64,000 nt of DNA from Mycobacterium lepraemurium (GCA_002291465.1 CP021238.1:868001-932000); one strand, 5' to 3'; shown: positions 46,193-56,900, numbered from the stretch's first letter. Notes: generated from the letters alone by a model not told the origin. A program made the numbers and translations.

Positions 46193-48340
46193 ATGGCAGA
46201 GAACACCATCAAGTGGGACAAGGACGCCGACGGCATTGTCACGCTGACGCTCGACGACCCGACCGGGTCGGCCAACGTGATGAACGAGCACTACAAGGAA
46301 TCGATGCACAACGCCGTCGAACGCCTTGTGGCAGAGAAGGATTCGATCACCGGTGTGGTGATCACCAGCGCCAAGAAGACGTTCTTCGCCGGCGGCGACC
46401 TCAAGAGCATGATCAACCTCGGCCCGGAGAACGCCGGTGAGGCGTTCGACACCGTCGAGGCGGTCAAGCGCGATCTGCGCGCGCTGGAGACGCTCGGCAA
46501 GCCGGTGGTGGCCGCCATCAACGGCGCGGCGCTGGGCGGCGGGCTGGAGATCGCGCTGGCCTGTCACCACCGCATCGCCGCGGACGTCAAGGGGCTGGTC
46601 GTCGGCCTGCCCGAGGTGACCCTGGGGCTGTTGCCCGGCGGCGGCGGGGTGACCCGCACCGTGCGGATGTTCGGCATCCAGAACGCGTTCATGAACATCC
46701 TGAGCCAGGGCACCCGGTTCAAGCCGGACAAGGCCAAGGAGATCGGCCTGGTCGACGAGCTGGTCGGCAGCGTCGAGGAACTGGTGCTCGCCGCCAAGGT
46801 GTGGATCAAGGCCAACCCCGACGCCCACGAACAGCCTTGGGACAAAAAGGGTTACAAGATGCCCGGCGGCACCCCGTCCAGCCCCGCGCTGGCCGGCATC
46901 CTGCCGTCGTTTCCGGCGCTGCTCAAGAAGCAGCTCAAGGGCACCCCGATGCCCGCACCGCGGGCCATCCTGGACGCGGCCGTCGAGGGCGCGCAGGTGG
47001 ACTTCGACACCGCCAGCCGCATCGAGAGCCGCTACTTCACCCAGCTGGTCACCGGCCAGGTCGCCAAGAACATGATCCAGGCGTTCTTCTTCGACCTGCA
47101 GCACATCAACGGTGGCGGCTCCCGCCCCGAGGGCATCGAGCCGGTCAAGATCAACAAGATCGGTGTGCTCGGCGCGGGCATGATGGGCGCCGGCATCGCC
47201 TACGTCTCGGCCAAGGCCGGCTTCGACGTGGTGCTCAAGGACGTCAGCCTCGAGGCCGCCCAGAAGGGCAAGGGCTACTCGGAAAAGCTTGAGGCCAAAG
47301 CACTTCAGCGGGGCAAGACCACCGAGGAGAAGAGCAAGGCGCTGCTGGACCGCATCACCCCGACGGCCGACGCCGCCGACTTCAAGGGTGTCGACTTCGT
47401 GATCGAGGCGGTGTTAGAGAACCAGGAACTCAAGCACAAGGTCTTCCAGGAGATCGAGGACATCGTCGAGCCCAACGCGCTGCTCGGCTCCAACACCTCG
47501 ACGCTGCCGATCACCGGTCTGGCCACCGGCGTCAAGCGGCAGGAGGACTTCATCGGGATCCACTTCTTCTCCCCGGTCGACAAGATGCCGCTGGTCGAAA
47601 TCATCAAGGGCGAGAAGACTTCCGACGAGGCGCTGGCCCGCGTGTTCGACTACACGCTGGCCATCGGCAAGACCCCGATCGTGGTCAACGACAGCCGCGG
47701 CTTCTTCACCAGCCGCGTCATCGGCACCTTCGTCAACGAGGCGCTGGCCATGCTCGGTGAGGGCGTGGCGCCGGCCAGCATCGAGCACGCCGGCTCGCAA
47801 GCCGGCTACCCGGTGCCGCCGCTGCAGCTGTCCGACGAGCTCAACCTGGAGCTGATGCACAAGATCGCCGTCGCCACCCGCAAGGGCATCGAGGACGCCG
47901 GCGGCACCTACGAGCCGCACCCGGCCGAGGCGGTCGTCGAGAAGATGATCGAAATCGGCCGGCCGTCGCGGTTGAAGGGCGCCGGCTTCTACGAGTACGT
48001 GGACGGCAAGCGCACCCGCTTGTGGCCCGGCCTGAGGGAGACGTTCAACTCCGGCAGCACCAGTATTCCGTTGCAGGACATGATCGATCGGATGCTGTTC
48101 GCCGAGGCGCTCGAGACGCAGAAGTGCCTGGACGAGGGCGTGCTCACCTCCACCGCCGACGCCAACATCGGCTCGATCATGGGCATCGGCTTCCCGCCGT
48201 ACACCGGTGGTAGCGCGCAGTTCATTGTCGGCTACGAGGGTGCACACGGCATCGGCAAGGAAGCCTTTGTCGCCCGGGCCAAGGAGCTGGCCGCCCGCTA
48301 CGGCGACCGCTTCCTGCCGCCGGCGTCGCTCACCAGCTAG
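46193..48340 (+). CDS. fadB: Fatty-acid oxidation complex alpha subunit FadB (enoyl-CoA hydratase/3-hydroxyacyl-CoA dehydrogenase)
   Basis: 715 residues. The N-terminal hydratase domain has the oxyanion segment FFAGGDLKSM and catalytic glutamates in GGGLEIALAC (E119) and GLPEVTLGLLPGGGG (E141). A linker follows to ~320, then the NAD-binding domain starts at KIGVLGAGMMGAGIA (322-336), with the catalytic His in GIHFFSPVDKMPLVEII and the C-terminal domain to PPASLTS. It forms a heterotetramer with FadA. Start ATG 46193, close behind the fadA stop. Intact; a strong terminator follows. Confidence 0.96.
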   Translation: MAENTIKWDKDADGIVTLTLDDPTGSANVMNEHYKESMHNAVERLVAEKDSITGVVITSAKKTFFAGGDLKSMINLGPENAGEAFDTVEAVKRDLRALETLGKPVVAAINGAALGGGLEIALACHHRIAADVKGLVVGLPEVTLGLLPGGGGVTRTVRMFGIQNAFMNILSQGTRFKPDKAKEIGLVDELVGSVEELVLAAKVWIKANPDAHEQPWDKKGYKMPGGTPSSPALAGILPSFPALLKKQLKGTPMPAPRAILDAAVEGAQVDFDTASRIESRYFTQLVTGQVAKNMIQAFFFDLQHINGGGSRPEGIEPVKINKIGVLGAGMMGAGIAYVSAKAGFDVVLKDVSLEAAQKGKGYSEKLEAKALQRGKTTEEKSKALLDRITPTADAADFKGVDFVIEAVLENQELKHKVFQEIEDIVEPNALLGSNTSTLPITGLATGVKRQEDFIGIHFFSPVDKMPLVEIIKGEKTSDEALARVFDYTLAIGKTPIVVNDSRGFFTSRVIGTFVNEALAMLGEGVAPASIEHAGSQAGYPVPPLQLSDELNLELMHKIAVATRKGIEDAGGTYEPHPAEAVVEKMIEIGRPSRLKGAGFYEYVDGKRTRLWPGLRETFNSGSTSIPLQDMIDRMLFAEALETQKCLDEGVLTSTADANIGSIMGIGFPPYTGGSAQFIVGYEGAHGIGKEAFVARAKELAARYGDRFLPPASLTS

Positions 48341-48352
48341 CGCACCACCTAG

Positions 48353-48398
48353 CGCGAAAAAAGTCCCCCAAAACCCCGGGTTTTGGGGGACTTTCGCG
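48353..48398. terminator. Bidirectional intrinsic terminator after fadAB
   Basis: Inverted repeat with arms AAAGTCCCCCAAAACCC and GGGTTTTGGGGGACTTT, extended by CGCGAAA...TTTCGCG. It lies between fadB and the convergent methyltransferase gene and serves both directions (A/T runs on each side). Confidence 0.9.
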
Positions 48399-48410
48399 TC
48401 TGCTCGCCGG

Positions 48411-49013
48411 CTACCGGCGCTGGAACAGGTAGTAGCGCGCCGGGGTCTTCTCGGCGCCGTCCAGCTCGCGTTCGGGCCCGGCCGCCAGCAGCGTCCAGTC
48501 GGTCGTGAACCGGCGTTGCATTTCGGCGTCCTCGACGCCGCGCACCCCGAACCGCCCGCCCGGCACGAACGCGACGATCAGCAGCCGGGCCTGCGGCGCG
48601 GCCACCCCGGTGACCTCCCGGACATAGGCGTCGCGGTCGGCGTCGCTCATGTTGTGCAGGCAGCCGTTGTCCACGATCAATTCGAAGCCCGTGCCGATGC
48701 CGGCCTGGCCCAGCCGCGTCACGTCGGCCTGCACGAAGTCGACCACGGGGCCGGCCGCGCCGGCCTTGGCCCGCGCCCGCTCGAGGGGCTTGGCGACGAA
48801 GTCGACGGCGGTGACGTTCCAGCCATGCTGGGCCAGATAGACCGCGCAGTCACCGGTGCCGCACCCGATTTCCAGGGCCTTCCCGGCGGGAAGGGCCGCG
48901 GCGTCGCCGGTGCCCTTGACCAGATCACGCAGGCTCTGCGCCAGCGGATGACCGTCCCACGGGGTGAATCCGATACGATAAAAGATCCGGAACAGCGTCT
49001 GTTTGGAAGCCAT
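48411..49013 (-). CDS. Class I SAM-dependent methyltransferase
   Basis: 200 residues. The SAM-binding motif I is ALEIGCGTGDCAVYLA (~46-61), motif II is VTAVDFVAKPLERARAKA, and NGCLHNMSDADRDAYVREV follows. The N-terminus IFYRIGFTPWDGHP is typical of a mycobacterial small-molecule (thiol/selenol or lipid) methyltransferase group; the substrate is not evident. Start ATG 49013. Convergent with fadB across a shared terminator. Intact. Confidence 0.88.
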   Translation of the reverse strand: MASKQTLFRIFYRIGFTPWDGHPLAQSLRDLVKGTGDAAALPAGKALEIGCGTGDCAVYLAQHGWNVTAVDFVAKPLERARAKAGAAGPVVDFVQADVTRLGQAGIGTGFELIVDNGCLHNMSDADRDAYVREVTGVAAPQARLLIVAFVPGGRFGVRGVEDAEMQRRFTTDWTLLAAGPERELDGAEKTPARYYLFQRR

Positions 49014-49062
49014 AGCCCACCCTAGGCCCGATCGGCACGGCCGGTCATCGGCTGTCCGGAAG

Positions 49063-49371
49063 TTATCGGGAGGCGGCGGCGATGCGGCGCCATTCCTCCC
49101 GCGGGAATGCCCTCGGGTCGGCCAGCAGCAGCGGAAGCTGCGTCAGCTTGCCCTCGCCAGCGCGAAACGCGCGGTAGGCCTCGTCGTGTTCGACAGTCTC
49201 CTAGATCTCGTAGACGAGCCAGTGCGCCTCGTCGTCCTCGTCGACCAGCACGTCGGTGCGGACGTTGCCGTCGAACGCCCGGGTGTCCTGCAGCGCCCGG
49301 CCCATCAGCTCGCGCCCCGCGGCAACCTCGTCGGGCTTGAACCTGAGCTCGAGTATCACGGTGACCGTCAT
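49063..49371 (-). pseudogene. Antibiotic-biosynthesis monooxygenase-domain protein, nonsense
   Basis: 103 codons: MTVTVILELRFKPDEVAAGRELMGRALQDTRAFDGNVRTDVLVDEDDEAHWLVYEI, then TAG at 49201-49203 where a Trp is expected, then ETVEHDEAYRAFRAGEGKLTQL and the end RRIAAASR with TAA 49063-49065. EIWExVExDEAYRxFR is the hallmark of ABM barrels, which cleave or oxidise quinones or haem-like rings, or act as stress proteins. A single-codon lesion; the truncated protein would lack the C-terminal half of the barrel. Confidence 0.82.
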
Positions 49372-49522
49372 GGCGCCAACATATCGCTGCGCCGCGACGG
49401 CCCGTCGGACGGCCGACGGGAACCCTCAGGAGAATTATGTTTCCACTTTTCGGAAAGCTGTTATACGGTTCGGTGAGCAAGCTTTGTTGGCGGATTCGTG
49501 CACGATCCTGGAGGACCCCTCG

Positions 49523-49936
49523 ATGCAGAAGGCGCTCGCGCCCGAGATCTCTACCTAGTCCGACGAGAGCCCGCAGCTGATCGGCAGCCGGTGCGGCAGC
49601 TGCGCGGCCACCACCTTCCCGGTGCAGCAGTGGTGCCCGCGGTGCAGCTCCGGCGAGATGTCCGAGGTGTTGTTGCCGCGCCGCGGCACGCTGGTGGCCT
49701 GGACCACCCAGGGCTTCCCGCCGGGCACCCCCTACGCGGGCCCGACCGGCAAGGACTTCGTGCCGTTCGGCGTCGGCCTGGTCCAGCTCGGTGACGTCAT
49801 TCGCGTCGAGGGCCGGCTGACCGAGAACGACCCGGCCAAGCTGAAGTTCGGCCAGGAGGTCGAGCTCACCATGGTGCCGCTCACCACCGACGATGACGGC
49901 AACGAGGTCCTGACGTTCGCGTTTCAGCCGGTATAA
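49523..49936 (+). pseudogene. OB-fold/zinc-ribbon (DUF35) acyl-CoA-associated protein, nonsense codon 12
   Basis: ATG 49523 with GGAGGA upstream. MQKALAPEIST, then TAG at 49556-49558, then SDESPQLIGSRCGSCAATTFPVQQWCPRCSS: four cysteines of a zinc ribbon, followed by the OB fold (EVLLPRRGTLVAWTTQGFPPG...PFGVGLVQLGDVIRVEGRLTENDP...LTFAFQPV). DUF35 proteins pair with thiolase-like partners, forming aldolase complexes in steroid side-chain degradation. The thiolase-like gene follows 11 bp later. The stop is very early; an internal restart is conceivable but no good site is visible. Confidence 0.86.
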
Positions 49937-49947
49937 GGAGTCCTGAG

Positions 49948-51093
49948 ATGACCAACGACGTCGCCATCATCGGCGTGGGCCTGCACCCGTTCGGCAGGTT
50001 CGACAAGACCGCGATGCAGATGGGGGCCGAGGCCGTCCAACTGGCCCTCGCGGACGCCGGCGTGGCTTGGAAGGACATCCAGTTCGGGTTCGGCGGCAGC
50101 TACGAAGTGTCCAACCCCGACGCGGTGACCCGGCTGGTCGGGCTGACCGGCATCACGTTCACCAATGTGTTCAATGCGTGCGCCACCGCAGCCAGCGCCA
50201 TCCAGCAGACCGCCGACACCATCCGGCTGGGCAAGTACGACCTGGGCATCGCGATCGGCCTGGACAAGCATCCGCGCGGCGCCTTCACCGACGACCTCGC
50301 CAAGCTGGCGCTGCCGCAGTGGTACGCCAACAACGGGGAGTTCGTCACCACCAAGTTCTTCGGGATGAAGGCCAACAAGTACATCCACGACCACAACATC
50401 TCGCAGGAGACGTTGGCGCGGGTGGCCAACAAGAATTTCTGCAACGGCGCGTTGGACCCGAATGCGTTCCTCCGCAAGGAGATTCCCGTCGAGGAGATCC
50501 TCAACTCGGCCGTGCTCAACTACCCGTTGACGCAGTACATGTTCTGCGCGCCCGACGAGGGGGCCGCCGCGGTGATCATGTGCCGCGCGGACCTGGCGCA
50601 CAAGTTCACCGACAAGCCGGTGTACGTGCGCGCATGCGAGATTCGGATCCGGCGCTACGCGCCTACGAGGTGCACGCCACGTCGGCGCCGCTGGACGAGG
50701 ACGTCTCACCGACGGTGTACGCGGCCAGGGCGGCCTACGAGGAGGCTGGGATCGGACCCGAGGACGTCGACGTCGCGCAGTTGCAGGACACCGACGCCGG
50801 CGCCGAGGTGATCCACATGGCCGAGACCGGTTTATGCGCGGACGGCGAGCAGGAGAAGCTGCTGGCCGATGGCGCCACCGAGATCCACGGCTCGATGCCG
50901 GTCAACACCGACGGCGGGCTGATCGCCAACGGCGAGCCGATCGGCGCGTCGGGGCTGCGGCAGGTGCACGAACTGGTGCGACAGTTGCGCGGCGAAGCGG
51001 GGGAGCGTCAGGTGCCCGGCAACCCGCGCGTCGGGCTGGCCCAGGTGTACGGCGCACTCGGCACCGCCTCGGCGACCATCCTGTCGCTCTTAA
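49948..51093 (+). pseudogene. Thiolase-like lipid-transfer protein, frameshifted
   Basis: ATG 49948 with AAGGAG upstream. MTNDVAIIGVGLHPFGRFDKTAMQMGAEAVQLALADAGV...NVFNACATAASAIQQTADTI (the thiolase Cys position) ...FVTTKFFGMKANKYIHDHNI is open to ~50645, with a frameshift at CEIR. The frame resumes as DPALRAYEVHATSAPLDEDVSPTVYAARAAYEEAGIGPEDVDVAQLQDTDAGAE...MPVNTDGGLIANGEPIGASGLRQVHELVRQL...AQVYGALGTASATIL. The natural stop TAA (51091-51093) is also one base out of frame. Partner of the DUF35 gene; in known systems such pairs act as retro-aldolases on side-chain CoA thioesters. Confidence 0.87.
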
Positions 51094-51179
51094 CCGCCTG
51101 CCCGGCCGTCCACGAGCGTGCAGCCACTGCGAAAAATCGGCGAAAATCTCGCGCTCAGTGCACGTTCGGTGGTAAGGGA

Positions 51180-52829
51180 TTATATGGCCGGGCCCAGCAT
51201 GTCGTCGGCGTCGCGGATGATGTAGCCGTAGCCCTGCTCGGCCAGGAAGCGCTGCCGGTGCGCGGCGTATTCGGTGTCCAGGCTGTCGCGCGTCACCACC
51301 GAATAGAAGACGGCGCCGCCGCCGTCGGACTTGGGCCGCAGCAGCCGGCCCAGCCGTTGCGCCTCCTCCTGGCGTGACCCGAAGGTGCCGGAAACCTGCA
51401 CCGCCACAGCGGCTTCCGGCAGGTCGATGGAGAAGTTGGCGACCTTGGACACCACCAGGGTGTTCACCTCGCCGCGGCGGAAGGCGTCGAAGAGCTCTTC
51501 GCGTTCCTTGGTCCGGGTGGATCCCTGGATCACCGGGGCGCCCAGCTGCTCACCGAGCTCGTCGAGCTGATCGAGGTACGCGCCGATCACCAGGGTCTGT
51601 TCCCCCGGATGCTTGCCCAGGATCGATTTCACCACAGCGATTTTCGAGTGCACCGTCGAGCACAGCCGGTAGCGCTCCTCGGGTTCGGCGGTGGCGTACA
51701 TCGTCCGCTCGTTGTCGGTCATGGTGACCCGCACCTCGACGCATTCGGCCGGCGCGATCCAGCCCTGCGCCTCGATGTCCTTCCACGGCGCGTCGTAACG
51801 CTTCGGCCCGATCAGGGAGAACACGTCGCCCTCTCGGCCGTCCTCGCGGACCAGGGTGGCGGTCAGTCCCAGGCGCCGCTTGGACTGCAGATCGGCGGTC
51901 ATTCGGAACACCGGCGCCGGCAACAGGTGCACCTCGTCGTAGATGATCAGGCCCCAGTCGCGGCTGTCGAACAGCTCCAGATGCCGGTACTCGCCCTTGG
52001 TGCGGCGGGTGATCATCTGGTAGGTCGAGATGGTGACCGGCCGAATCTCCTTGCGCTCGCCCGAGTATTCGCCGATCTCGCCCTCGGTCAGCGAGGTGCG
52101 GGCCACCAGCTCGCGCTTCCATTGCCGCGCCGCGACGATGTTGGTCACCAGGATCAGCGTCGTCGCACCGGCTTCGGCCATGGCCGCCGCCCCCACCAGC
52201 GTCTTGCCGGCGCCGCAGGGCAGCACCACCACCCCGGAGCCGCCGGACCAGAACGAGTCGGCGGCCATCTGCTGGTAGTCGCGCAGCTGCCAGCCGTCCT
52301 CGGTCAGGCTGATCGGATGCGCCTCGCCGTCGACGTAGCCCGCGAGATCCTCTGCGGGCCAACCGATTTTGAGCAGCATCTGCTTGACGCGGCCGCGTTC
52401 GCTGGGGTGCACGACGACGGTGTCGTCGTCGATGCGGGCGCCGAGCATTGGGGCGATCTTCTTGTTGCGCAGCACCTCCTCGAGCACCGCGCGGTCCAGG
52501 CTCACCAGGGTCAGGCCGTGCGCGGGGTTCTTCACCAGCTGCAGCCGGCCGTAGCGGGCCATGGTGTCGACGATGTCGACCAGCAGCGGCTGGGGCACCG
52601 CGTAGCGGGAGAAGCTGACCAGCGCGTCGACCACCTGTTCGGCGTCGTGGCCGGCGGCGCGCGCGTTCCACAGCGCCAGCGGGGTGATCCGGTAGGTGTG
52701 CACGTGCTCGGGTGCGCGTTCCAGCTCGGCGAACGGCGCGATGGCGGCCCGCGCTGCACCGGCGAGTTCGTGGTCCACTTCGAGCAGCACCGTCTTGTCC
52801 GACTGCACGATCAACGGTCCGTCAGACAT
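51180..52829 (-). CDS. ercc3: DNA helicase XPB (Ercc3, Rv0861c)
   Basis: 549 residues, superfamily 2 3'-5' helicase like human XPB. It has an N-terminal damage-recognition-type domain (1-170), QLRDYQQMAADSFW, Walker A LPCGAGKTLVG (203-213), DEVH box YDEVHLLPAP (297-306), motif III LGLTATLVRED and motif VI QEEAQRLGRLLRPK. It unwinds DNA with ATP and has been linked to DNA repair. Start ATG 52829. Followed upstream (5') by the Rv0862c-like gene in the same direction. Intact. Confidence 0.95.
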   Translation of the reverse strand: MSDGPLIVQSDKTVLLEVDHELAGAARAAIAPFAELERAPEHVHTYRITPLALWNARAAGHDAEQVVDALVSFSRYAVPQPLLVDIVDTMARYGRLQLVKNPAHGLTLVSLDRAVLEEVLRNKKIAPMLGARIDDDTVVVHPSERGRVKQMLLKIGWPAEDLAGYVDGEAHPISLTEDGWQLRDYQQMAADSFWSGGSGVVVLPCGAGKTLVGAAAMAEAGATTLILVTNIVAARQWKRELVARTSLTEGEIGEYSGERKEIRPVTISTYQMITRRTKGEYRHLELFDSRDWGLIIYDEVHLLPAPVFRMTADLQSKRRLGLTATLVREDGREGDVFSLIGPKRYDAPWKDIEAQGWIAPAECVEVRVTMTDNERTMYATAEPEERYRLCSTVHSKIAVVKSILGKHPGEQTLVIGAYLDQLDELGEQLGAPVIQGSTRTKEREELFDAFRRGEVNTLVVSKVANFSIDLPEAAVAVQVSGTFGSRQEEAQRLGRLLRPKSDGGGAVFYSVVTRDSLDTEYAAHRQRFLAEQGYGYIIRDADDMLGPAI

Positions 52830-52870
52830 GTTCGGCGCCGCTCCTCCTCATCGTTTGGCTCTGCTTGTCA

Positions 52871-55129
52871 TTATCGGCCGGTGGCCGACACCACCGACGT
52901 GATGCGGTGGATGGCGAAGTCGCGCAGCCGTCCGGACGCGGAATCGAAGGCTACCAGCTGGCCGCCCCGGACGCTGATCGGCGACACCACCCGCTGGGTG
53001 GCCACGCCCGCCGCGTCTAGATAACCGATCACCAAGGTGTCTTGTTCCTTGGCGGCGCGCTGCAGCAGGGTCATGGTCAACGCCGGGTCGACGCGGACGT
53101 TGCCGAACGGTGCGGCGGTGACCCGGCGCAGCACCGCGACCACCGCGTGCAGGCTCTCGGTGTTGGGCCGGCGCACGGGCCGGTAGGCCCGGCGCTGCTG
53201 CGGCGTGGCCACCCGGGCGCCGCGCGGACGCACGTCGACGATGGCGCCGGTGGAATCCTCGGCCGCCGGGGCGAAGCCGGCGGCCCGCAACGCGGCGAGC
53301 ACCTCGCCGATGGGCGCCGGCGACACCGCGACGGTGGGGGCCAGGGTGCGCAGCGCCACGTCCTCGGTCGCGGGGGCCGCCACCGCCTGGGCCAGCAGCG
53401 CCGGGTCCTCGCAGCGCACGAACGAGGCCGCCATTCCGATCCGCAGCTGCCCGTGCCGGCGCGCGACGTCGTCGATGAGGTAGGTAAGCCCTTGGGGAAC
53501 CGGTGTTTTCGAATGGTCGGCGAAGAAGGCGTGCATCCAGTCGCGGGTCTTGCCGATGTCGAGGGCATGCCGGATCGACTGCCCGCTGACCCGATAGACC
53601 ATCGCCGCGCCGGCCGATTCGACGGTGGCCACGGTGGCGAGTTCCTCGGCCAGATCCCGCTGTAGCGGCCCGGGCACGACGACGGTCAGATCCGCCTGCA
53701 CCAGGAAGTGGTCGACCGGCTTGGGCAGCGCCCGAGTCATCGCGTCGATCGCGGCCTGGGGGTCGGCGTCCTCGTCCAGCAGCGCCCGGGCGGGGGTGCT
53801 GATCGCCCCGCGCCCGACCAGGCCCAGGGCGTGGGCTTCGCGGAGCAGGTCCGCGACGGGTTCGGGCTGCAATCGCTTGGCCCAACGGGGCCGCCGCCAG
53901 ATCAGCGCCGCCGACTCCGAGGTCGCGTCCACGCCGGCGCCGGGCGGCAGCTCGGACAGCATGCCGAGAAGCAGCCGCCGGTCCAGCGGGGCGGCCGTGG
54001 AGTACAGGGCGTCGGTGAGCGCCCCGTAGGGTTTGCCGTCCGGACCGCGACCGCCGATCAGGGCCGGACGGCCGGCCAGGTCGAGCCAGCTGCCGGCCAG
54101 CAACTGCCAGCGCTCGGCGGTCGGCAGCGCGGCGAACCGCTCGGCGGCCGTCGTGGGCGCCCAGTATAGCGCCTCGCCGGTGGCCGGTTCGGGGTCGGGC
54201 ATGCCGCTGGCGATCAGCCCGGCCGCGGCCGCCACTTCCAGGATCAGGCCCAGCCGTTGCTCGGCGATGCCGGTCGTCTTGCTGAGCCGCTTGACCTCGC
54301 GAACCCCGAGCCCGCCGCTGCGCAGCTCGGAAACCGGTGCCGCGGACAGTGTTTCCAGCAGCAAGTCGAGCTCGCGCAGCAGGTCGATGACCGCGCCGGC
54401 GGCCTCCGCGTCGGCGTCCTCGGCCGTCGTGGTCGACACCACCGGGTCGGGCGCACTCAGTTGCAGGGGGCCGGGCTGCTCGCCGCGCAGCACCTGCCCC
54501 ACGTGGCGGGGCAGGATCACCGTCTCGGCATCGAGGCGCCGCAGCAACCCGATGGCCAGCAGCTGGGGCACCGGCCGGTCGGCGGGTGCGCCCGGCGCAG
54601 CATCGCGGGTGCGGCCCATCGGGGAGCCCTCGAGAAGTTTCTCCAGCACGTCGAGCTGCGCCGGGTCGAGGTCATCGATCAGCGCCGTGATCTGCTCGGC
54701 GCTGCGCGAGGAGTCCTCGAGGATGACCTGGCCCGGATGCCACGGCATGCCGCTGCCCGCGTCCTCGGCGACCTGCAGCGCGCCGTCGCCCCACACCAGG
54801 ACGCGCTGCCGCAGGTCGTCGAGCGCGTCGAGGATCTCGGTTTCGGCGGCGCGCTCGCCGATCAGCGCCAGCAGCTTGGCGGTCGGCACCGGCTGGACGT
54901 CGGCCTGCAACACCAGCAGCGCGTCGAGCACCGCCAGCCGCAGGAAGTCGAGGTCGTCGGTGGCGGCCTTGATCGACTGGCGGGCCTGGGCTCGCGCGGC
55001 CAGTGCGGCGATGCTGCCGGGCGGCGGCTGGGCCAGGTCCGGCCGCAATTCCAGCAGTCGGATCAGCCGCTCGTCGGACAACTCGGCCAGCCACGACCCC
55101 AGCGGGATATCCGGGGTGTTGTCGGTCAT
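52871..55129 (-). CDS. Helicase C-terminal-domain-like protein (Rv0862c-like)
   Basis: 752 residues, close to Rv0862c (756). The N-terminal part starts [52 protein letters not shown] (winged-helix-like). The C-terminus, [51 protein letters not shown], is a WYL-type ligand-binding domain. It lacks Walker motifs, so it is a helicase-associated or regulatory protein rather than a helicase. ATG 55127-55129 was chosen inside a longer open frame (to 55417) because it gives the known length. Operon with ercc3. Intact. Confidence 0.88.
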   Translation of the reverse strand: MTDNTPDIPLGSWLAELSDERLIRLLELRPDLAQPPPGSIAALAARAQARQSIKAATDDLDFLRLAVLDALLVLQADVQPVPTAKLLALIGERAAETEILDALDDLRQRVLVWGDGALQVAEDAGSGMPWHPGQVILEDSSRSAEQITALIDDLDPAQLDVLEKLLEGSPMGRTRDAAPGAPADRPVPQLLAIGLLRRLDAETVILPRHVGQVLRGEQPGPLQLSAPDPVVSTTTAEDADAEAAGAVIDLLRELDLLLETLSAAPVSELRSGGLGVREVKRLSKTTGIAEQRLGLILEVAAAAGLIASGMPDPEPATGEALYWAPTTAAERFAALPTAERWQLLAGSWLDLAGRPALIGGRGPDGKPYGALTDALYSTAAPLDRRLLLGMLSELPPGAGVDATSESAALIWRRPRWAKRLQPEPVADLLREAHALGLVGRGAISTPARALLDEDADPQAAIDAMTRALPKPVDHFLVQADLTVVVPGPLQRDLAEELATVATVESAGAAMVYRVSGQSIRHALDIGKTRDWMHAFFADHSKTPVPQGLTYLIDDVARRHGQLRIGMAASFVRCEDPALLAQAVAAPATEDVALRTLAPTVAVSPAPIGEVLAALRAAGFAPAAEDSTGAIVDVRPRGARVATPQQRRAYRPVRRPNTESLHAVVAVLRRVTAAPFGNVRVDPALTMTLLQRAAKEQDTLVIGYLDAAGVATQRVVSPISVRGGQLVAFDSASGRLRDFAIHRITSVVSATGR

Positions 55130-55258
55130 TGCTGACCAGCGTAAAGCAGGTGACGGGTGGCCAGCAGACCTCCGCGAGCGCCAGGCCGAGACCTGTTGGG
55201 AACCCCGAACCTGCGGTCTTGCGGCGCCGTTGCCAGGCCACCTGTCAGAATGGAACCC

Positions 55259-55460
55259 GTGGCTGACATTGCTAAGGGCAAAGCACGGCAAGAACAGGTG
55301 TGTCGACAACGGCTGGCCGACCACCGACCCCGACGACCACGCGGTCAGTGAACTCGTGACCGACCGGACCGGCGCGCTGTCGCCGTTCGGCGAGCTGGTG
55401 TTCCCGCTGCCCGCCACCGAGCTGCCCTACCTGCACCCGGTCACCGTCGTCAATCGGTAG
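55259..55460 (+). pseudogene. Small conserved protein (Rv0863-like), frameshifted
   Basis: GTG 55259 reads [19 protein letters not shown] and then leaves frame. In another frame [52 protein letters not shown] continues to TAG 55458-55460. A one-base change near 55305 explains the split. The position between Rv0862c and moaC2 is that of Rv0863, a short protein of unknown function. Confidence 0.7.
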
Positions 55461-55468
55461 GTCGCCGG

Positions 55469-55999
55469 ATGGCCAGGGCCCCTGAGGCCTCGACAGCCTC
55501 GGCGACCCGGGCGTCGGGAGAACCCCGCTCGGGTGCCCTGTCACACCTGGACGAGCGGGGGGCCGCGCACATGGTCGACGTCAGCGGGAAGGCGCCCAGC
55601 AAGCGCACCGCCGTCGCCGCGGGGGTGCTGCGCACGTCGGCGGACGTGGTGGCGCTGATCTCGACCGGCGGGCTGCCCAAGGGTGACGCGCTGGCCACCG
55701 CGCGGGTGGCGGGCATCCAGGCCGCCAAGCGCACCAGCGACCTGATCCCGCTGTGCCATCAGCTGGCGCTCACCGGGGTCGACGTCGACTTCGCCGTGGG
55801 CGAGTCGGACATCGAGATCACCGCGACGGTGACCAGCACCGACCGCACCGGCGTGGAGATGGAGGCGCTGACCGCGGTCAGCGTGGCGGGCCTGACGCTC
55901 TACGACATGATCAAAGCGGTCGACCCGGCCGCGCGCATCGACGACGTTCGAGTGCTCCGCAAGGAAGGCGGCAAAACCGGAATGTGGACACGGTCATGA
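55469..55999 (+). CDS. moaC2: Cyclic pyranopterin monophosphate synthase MoaC2
   Basis: 176 residues. It converts the 3',8-cyclo-GTP product of MoaA to cyclic pyranopterin monophosphate in molybdenum-cofactor synthesis. Conserved segments are [49 protein letters not shown] (active-site Lys and His) and [26 protein letters not shown]. The natural start may be an internal codon, as the first ~20 residues are low-complexity. The stop overlaps the mog ATG (ATGA). Intact. Confidence 0.95.
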   Translation: MARAPEASTASATRASGEPRSGALSHLDERGAAHMVDVSGKAPSKRTAVAAGVLRTSADVVALISTGGLPKGDALATARVAGIQAAKRTSDLIPLCHQLALTGVDVDFAVGESDIEITATVTSTDRTGVEMEALTAVSVAGLTLYDMIKAVDPAARIDDVRVLRKEGGKTGMWTRS

Positions 56000-56478
56000 C
56001 CACCCGATCGGCCCGCGTCATCATCGCCTCCACACGTGCGTCGTCCGGAGAGTACGAGGACCGCTGCGGGCCGATCATCACCGAATGGCTTGCCCAGCAG
56101 GGCTTTTCGTTGGCGCAGCCGGAGGTGGTCGCCGATGGGTCGCCGGTCGGTGAGGCGCTGCGCAAGGCCATCGACGACGACGTCGACGTCATCCTCACCT
56201 CCGGCGGCACCGGCATCGCGCCCACCGACAGCACCCCGGATCAGACCGTGGCCGTCGTCGATTACCTGATTCCCGGCCTGGCCGAAGCGATCCGCCAATC
56301 GGGTCTGCCGAAGGTGCCGACGTCGGTGTTGTCCCGCGGTGTGTGCGGGGTGGCCGGGCAGACCCTGATCGTCAACCTGCCGGGTTCGCCGGGCGGGGTG
56401 CGCGACGGCCTGGGTGTGCTCGCCGGTGTGCTCGACCACGCCCTCGACCAGCTCGCCGGTAAAGATCACCCACGATGA
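55996..56478 (+). CDS. mog: Molybdopterin adenylyl/biosynthesis protein Mog
   Basis: 160 residues, the length of Rv0865. [32 protein letters not shown], then the molybdopterin-binding loop [18 protein letters not shown] and [19 protein letters not shown]. MogA-type proteins adenylylate molybdopterin before metal insertion. ATG 55996 overlaps moaC2 and the stop overlaps moaE2. Intact. Confidence 0.95.
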   Translation: MTTRSARVIIASTRASSGEYEDRCGPIITEWLAQQGFSLAQPEVVADGSPVGEALRKAIDDDVDVILTSGGTGIAPTDSTPDQTVAVVDYLIPGLAEAIRQSGLPKVPTSVLSRGVCGVAGQTLIVNLPGSPGGVRDGLGVLAGVLDHALDQLAGKDHPR

Positions 56479-56900
56479 CGCTCGTCGTGCGCGCCGCCGT
56501 GACCGAGCACCCGATCGTGCTGGCCGAGCACGAGGAACTGGTCGGCCATCAGTCGGCCGGGGCGGTCGTCGGGTTCGTCGGGATGATCCGCGACCACGAC
56601 GGCGGGCGTCGGGTGGTTCGGCTGGAGTACTCCGCGCATCCGAGCGCCGGCGAGGTCATGGCCGAGGTGGTGGCCGAGGTGGCGGAGCGGTCCTGCGGGG
56701 CGCGGGCCGTCGCCGCCAGCCATCGGATCGGTGTGCTCAGCATCGGCGAGGCGGCGCTGGTGGCCGCCGTGGCCGCCGACCACCGGCAGGCCGCATTCGA
56801 CACCTGCGCACAGCTGGTGGACACCGTCAAGGCGCGATTGCCGGTGTGGAAGCACCAGTTCTTCGCCGACGGTACCGACGAATGGGTGGGCTCGGCCTGA
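56475..56900 (+). CDS. moaE2: Molybdopterin synthase catalytic subunit MoaE2
   Basis: 141 residues, same as Rv0866. [80 protein letters not shown]: the WKHQ segment near the end carries the catalytic lysine. It transfers sulfur from thiocarboxylated MoaD2. Third gene of a coupled moaC2-mog-moaE2 operon, ended by a hairpin. Intact. Confidence 0.95.
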   Translation: MTLVVRAAVTEHPIVLAEHEELVGHQSAGAVVGFVGMIRDHDGGRRVVRLEYSAHPSAGEVMAEVVAEVAERSCGARAVAASHRIGVLSIGEAALVAAVAADHRQAAFDTCAQLVDTVKARLPVWKHQFFADGTDEWVGSA

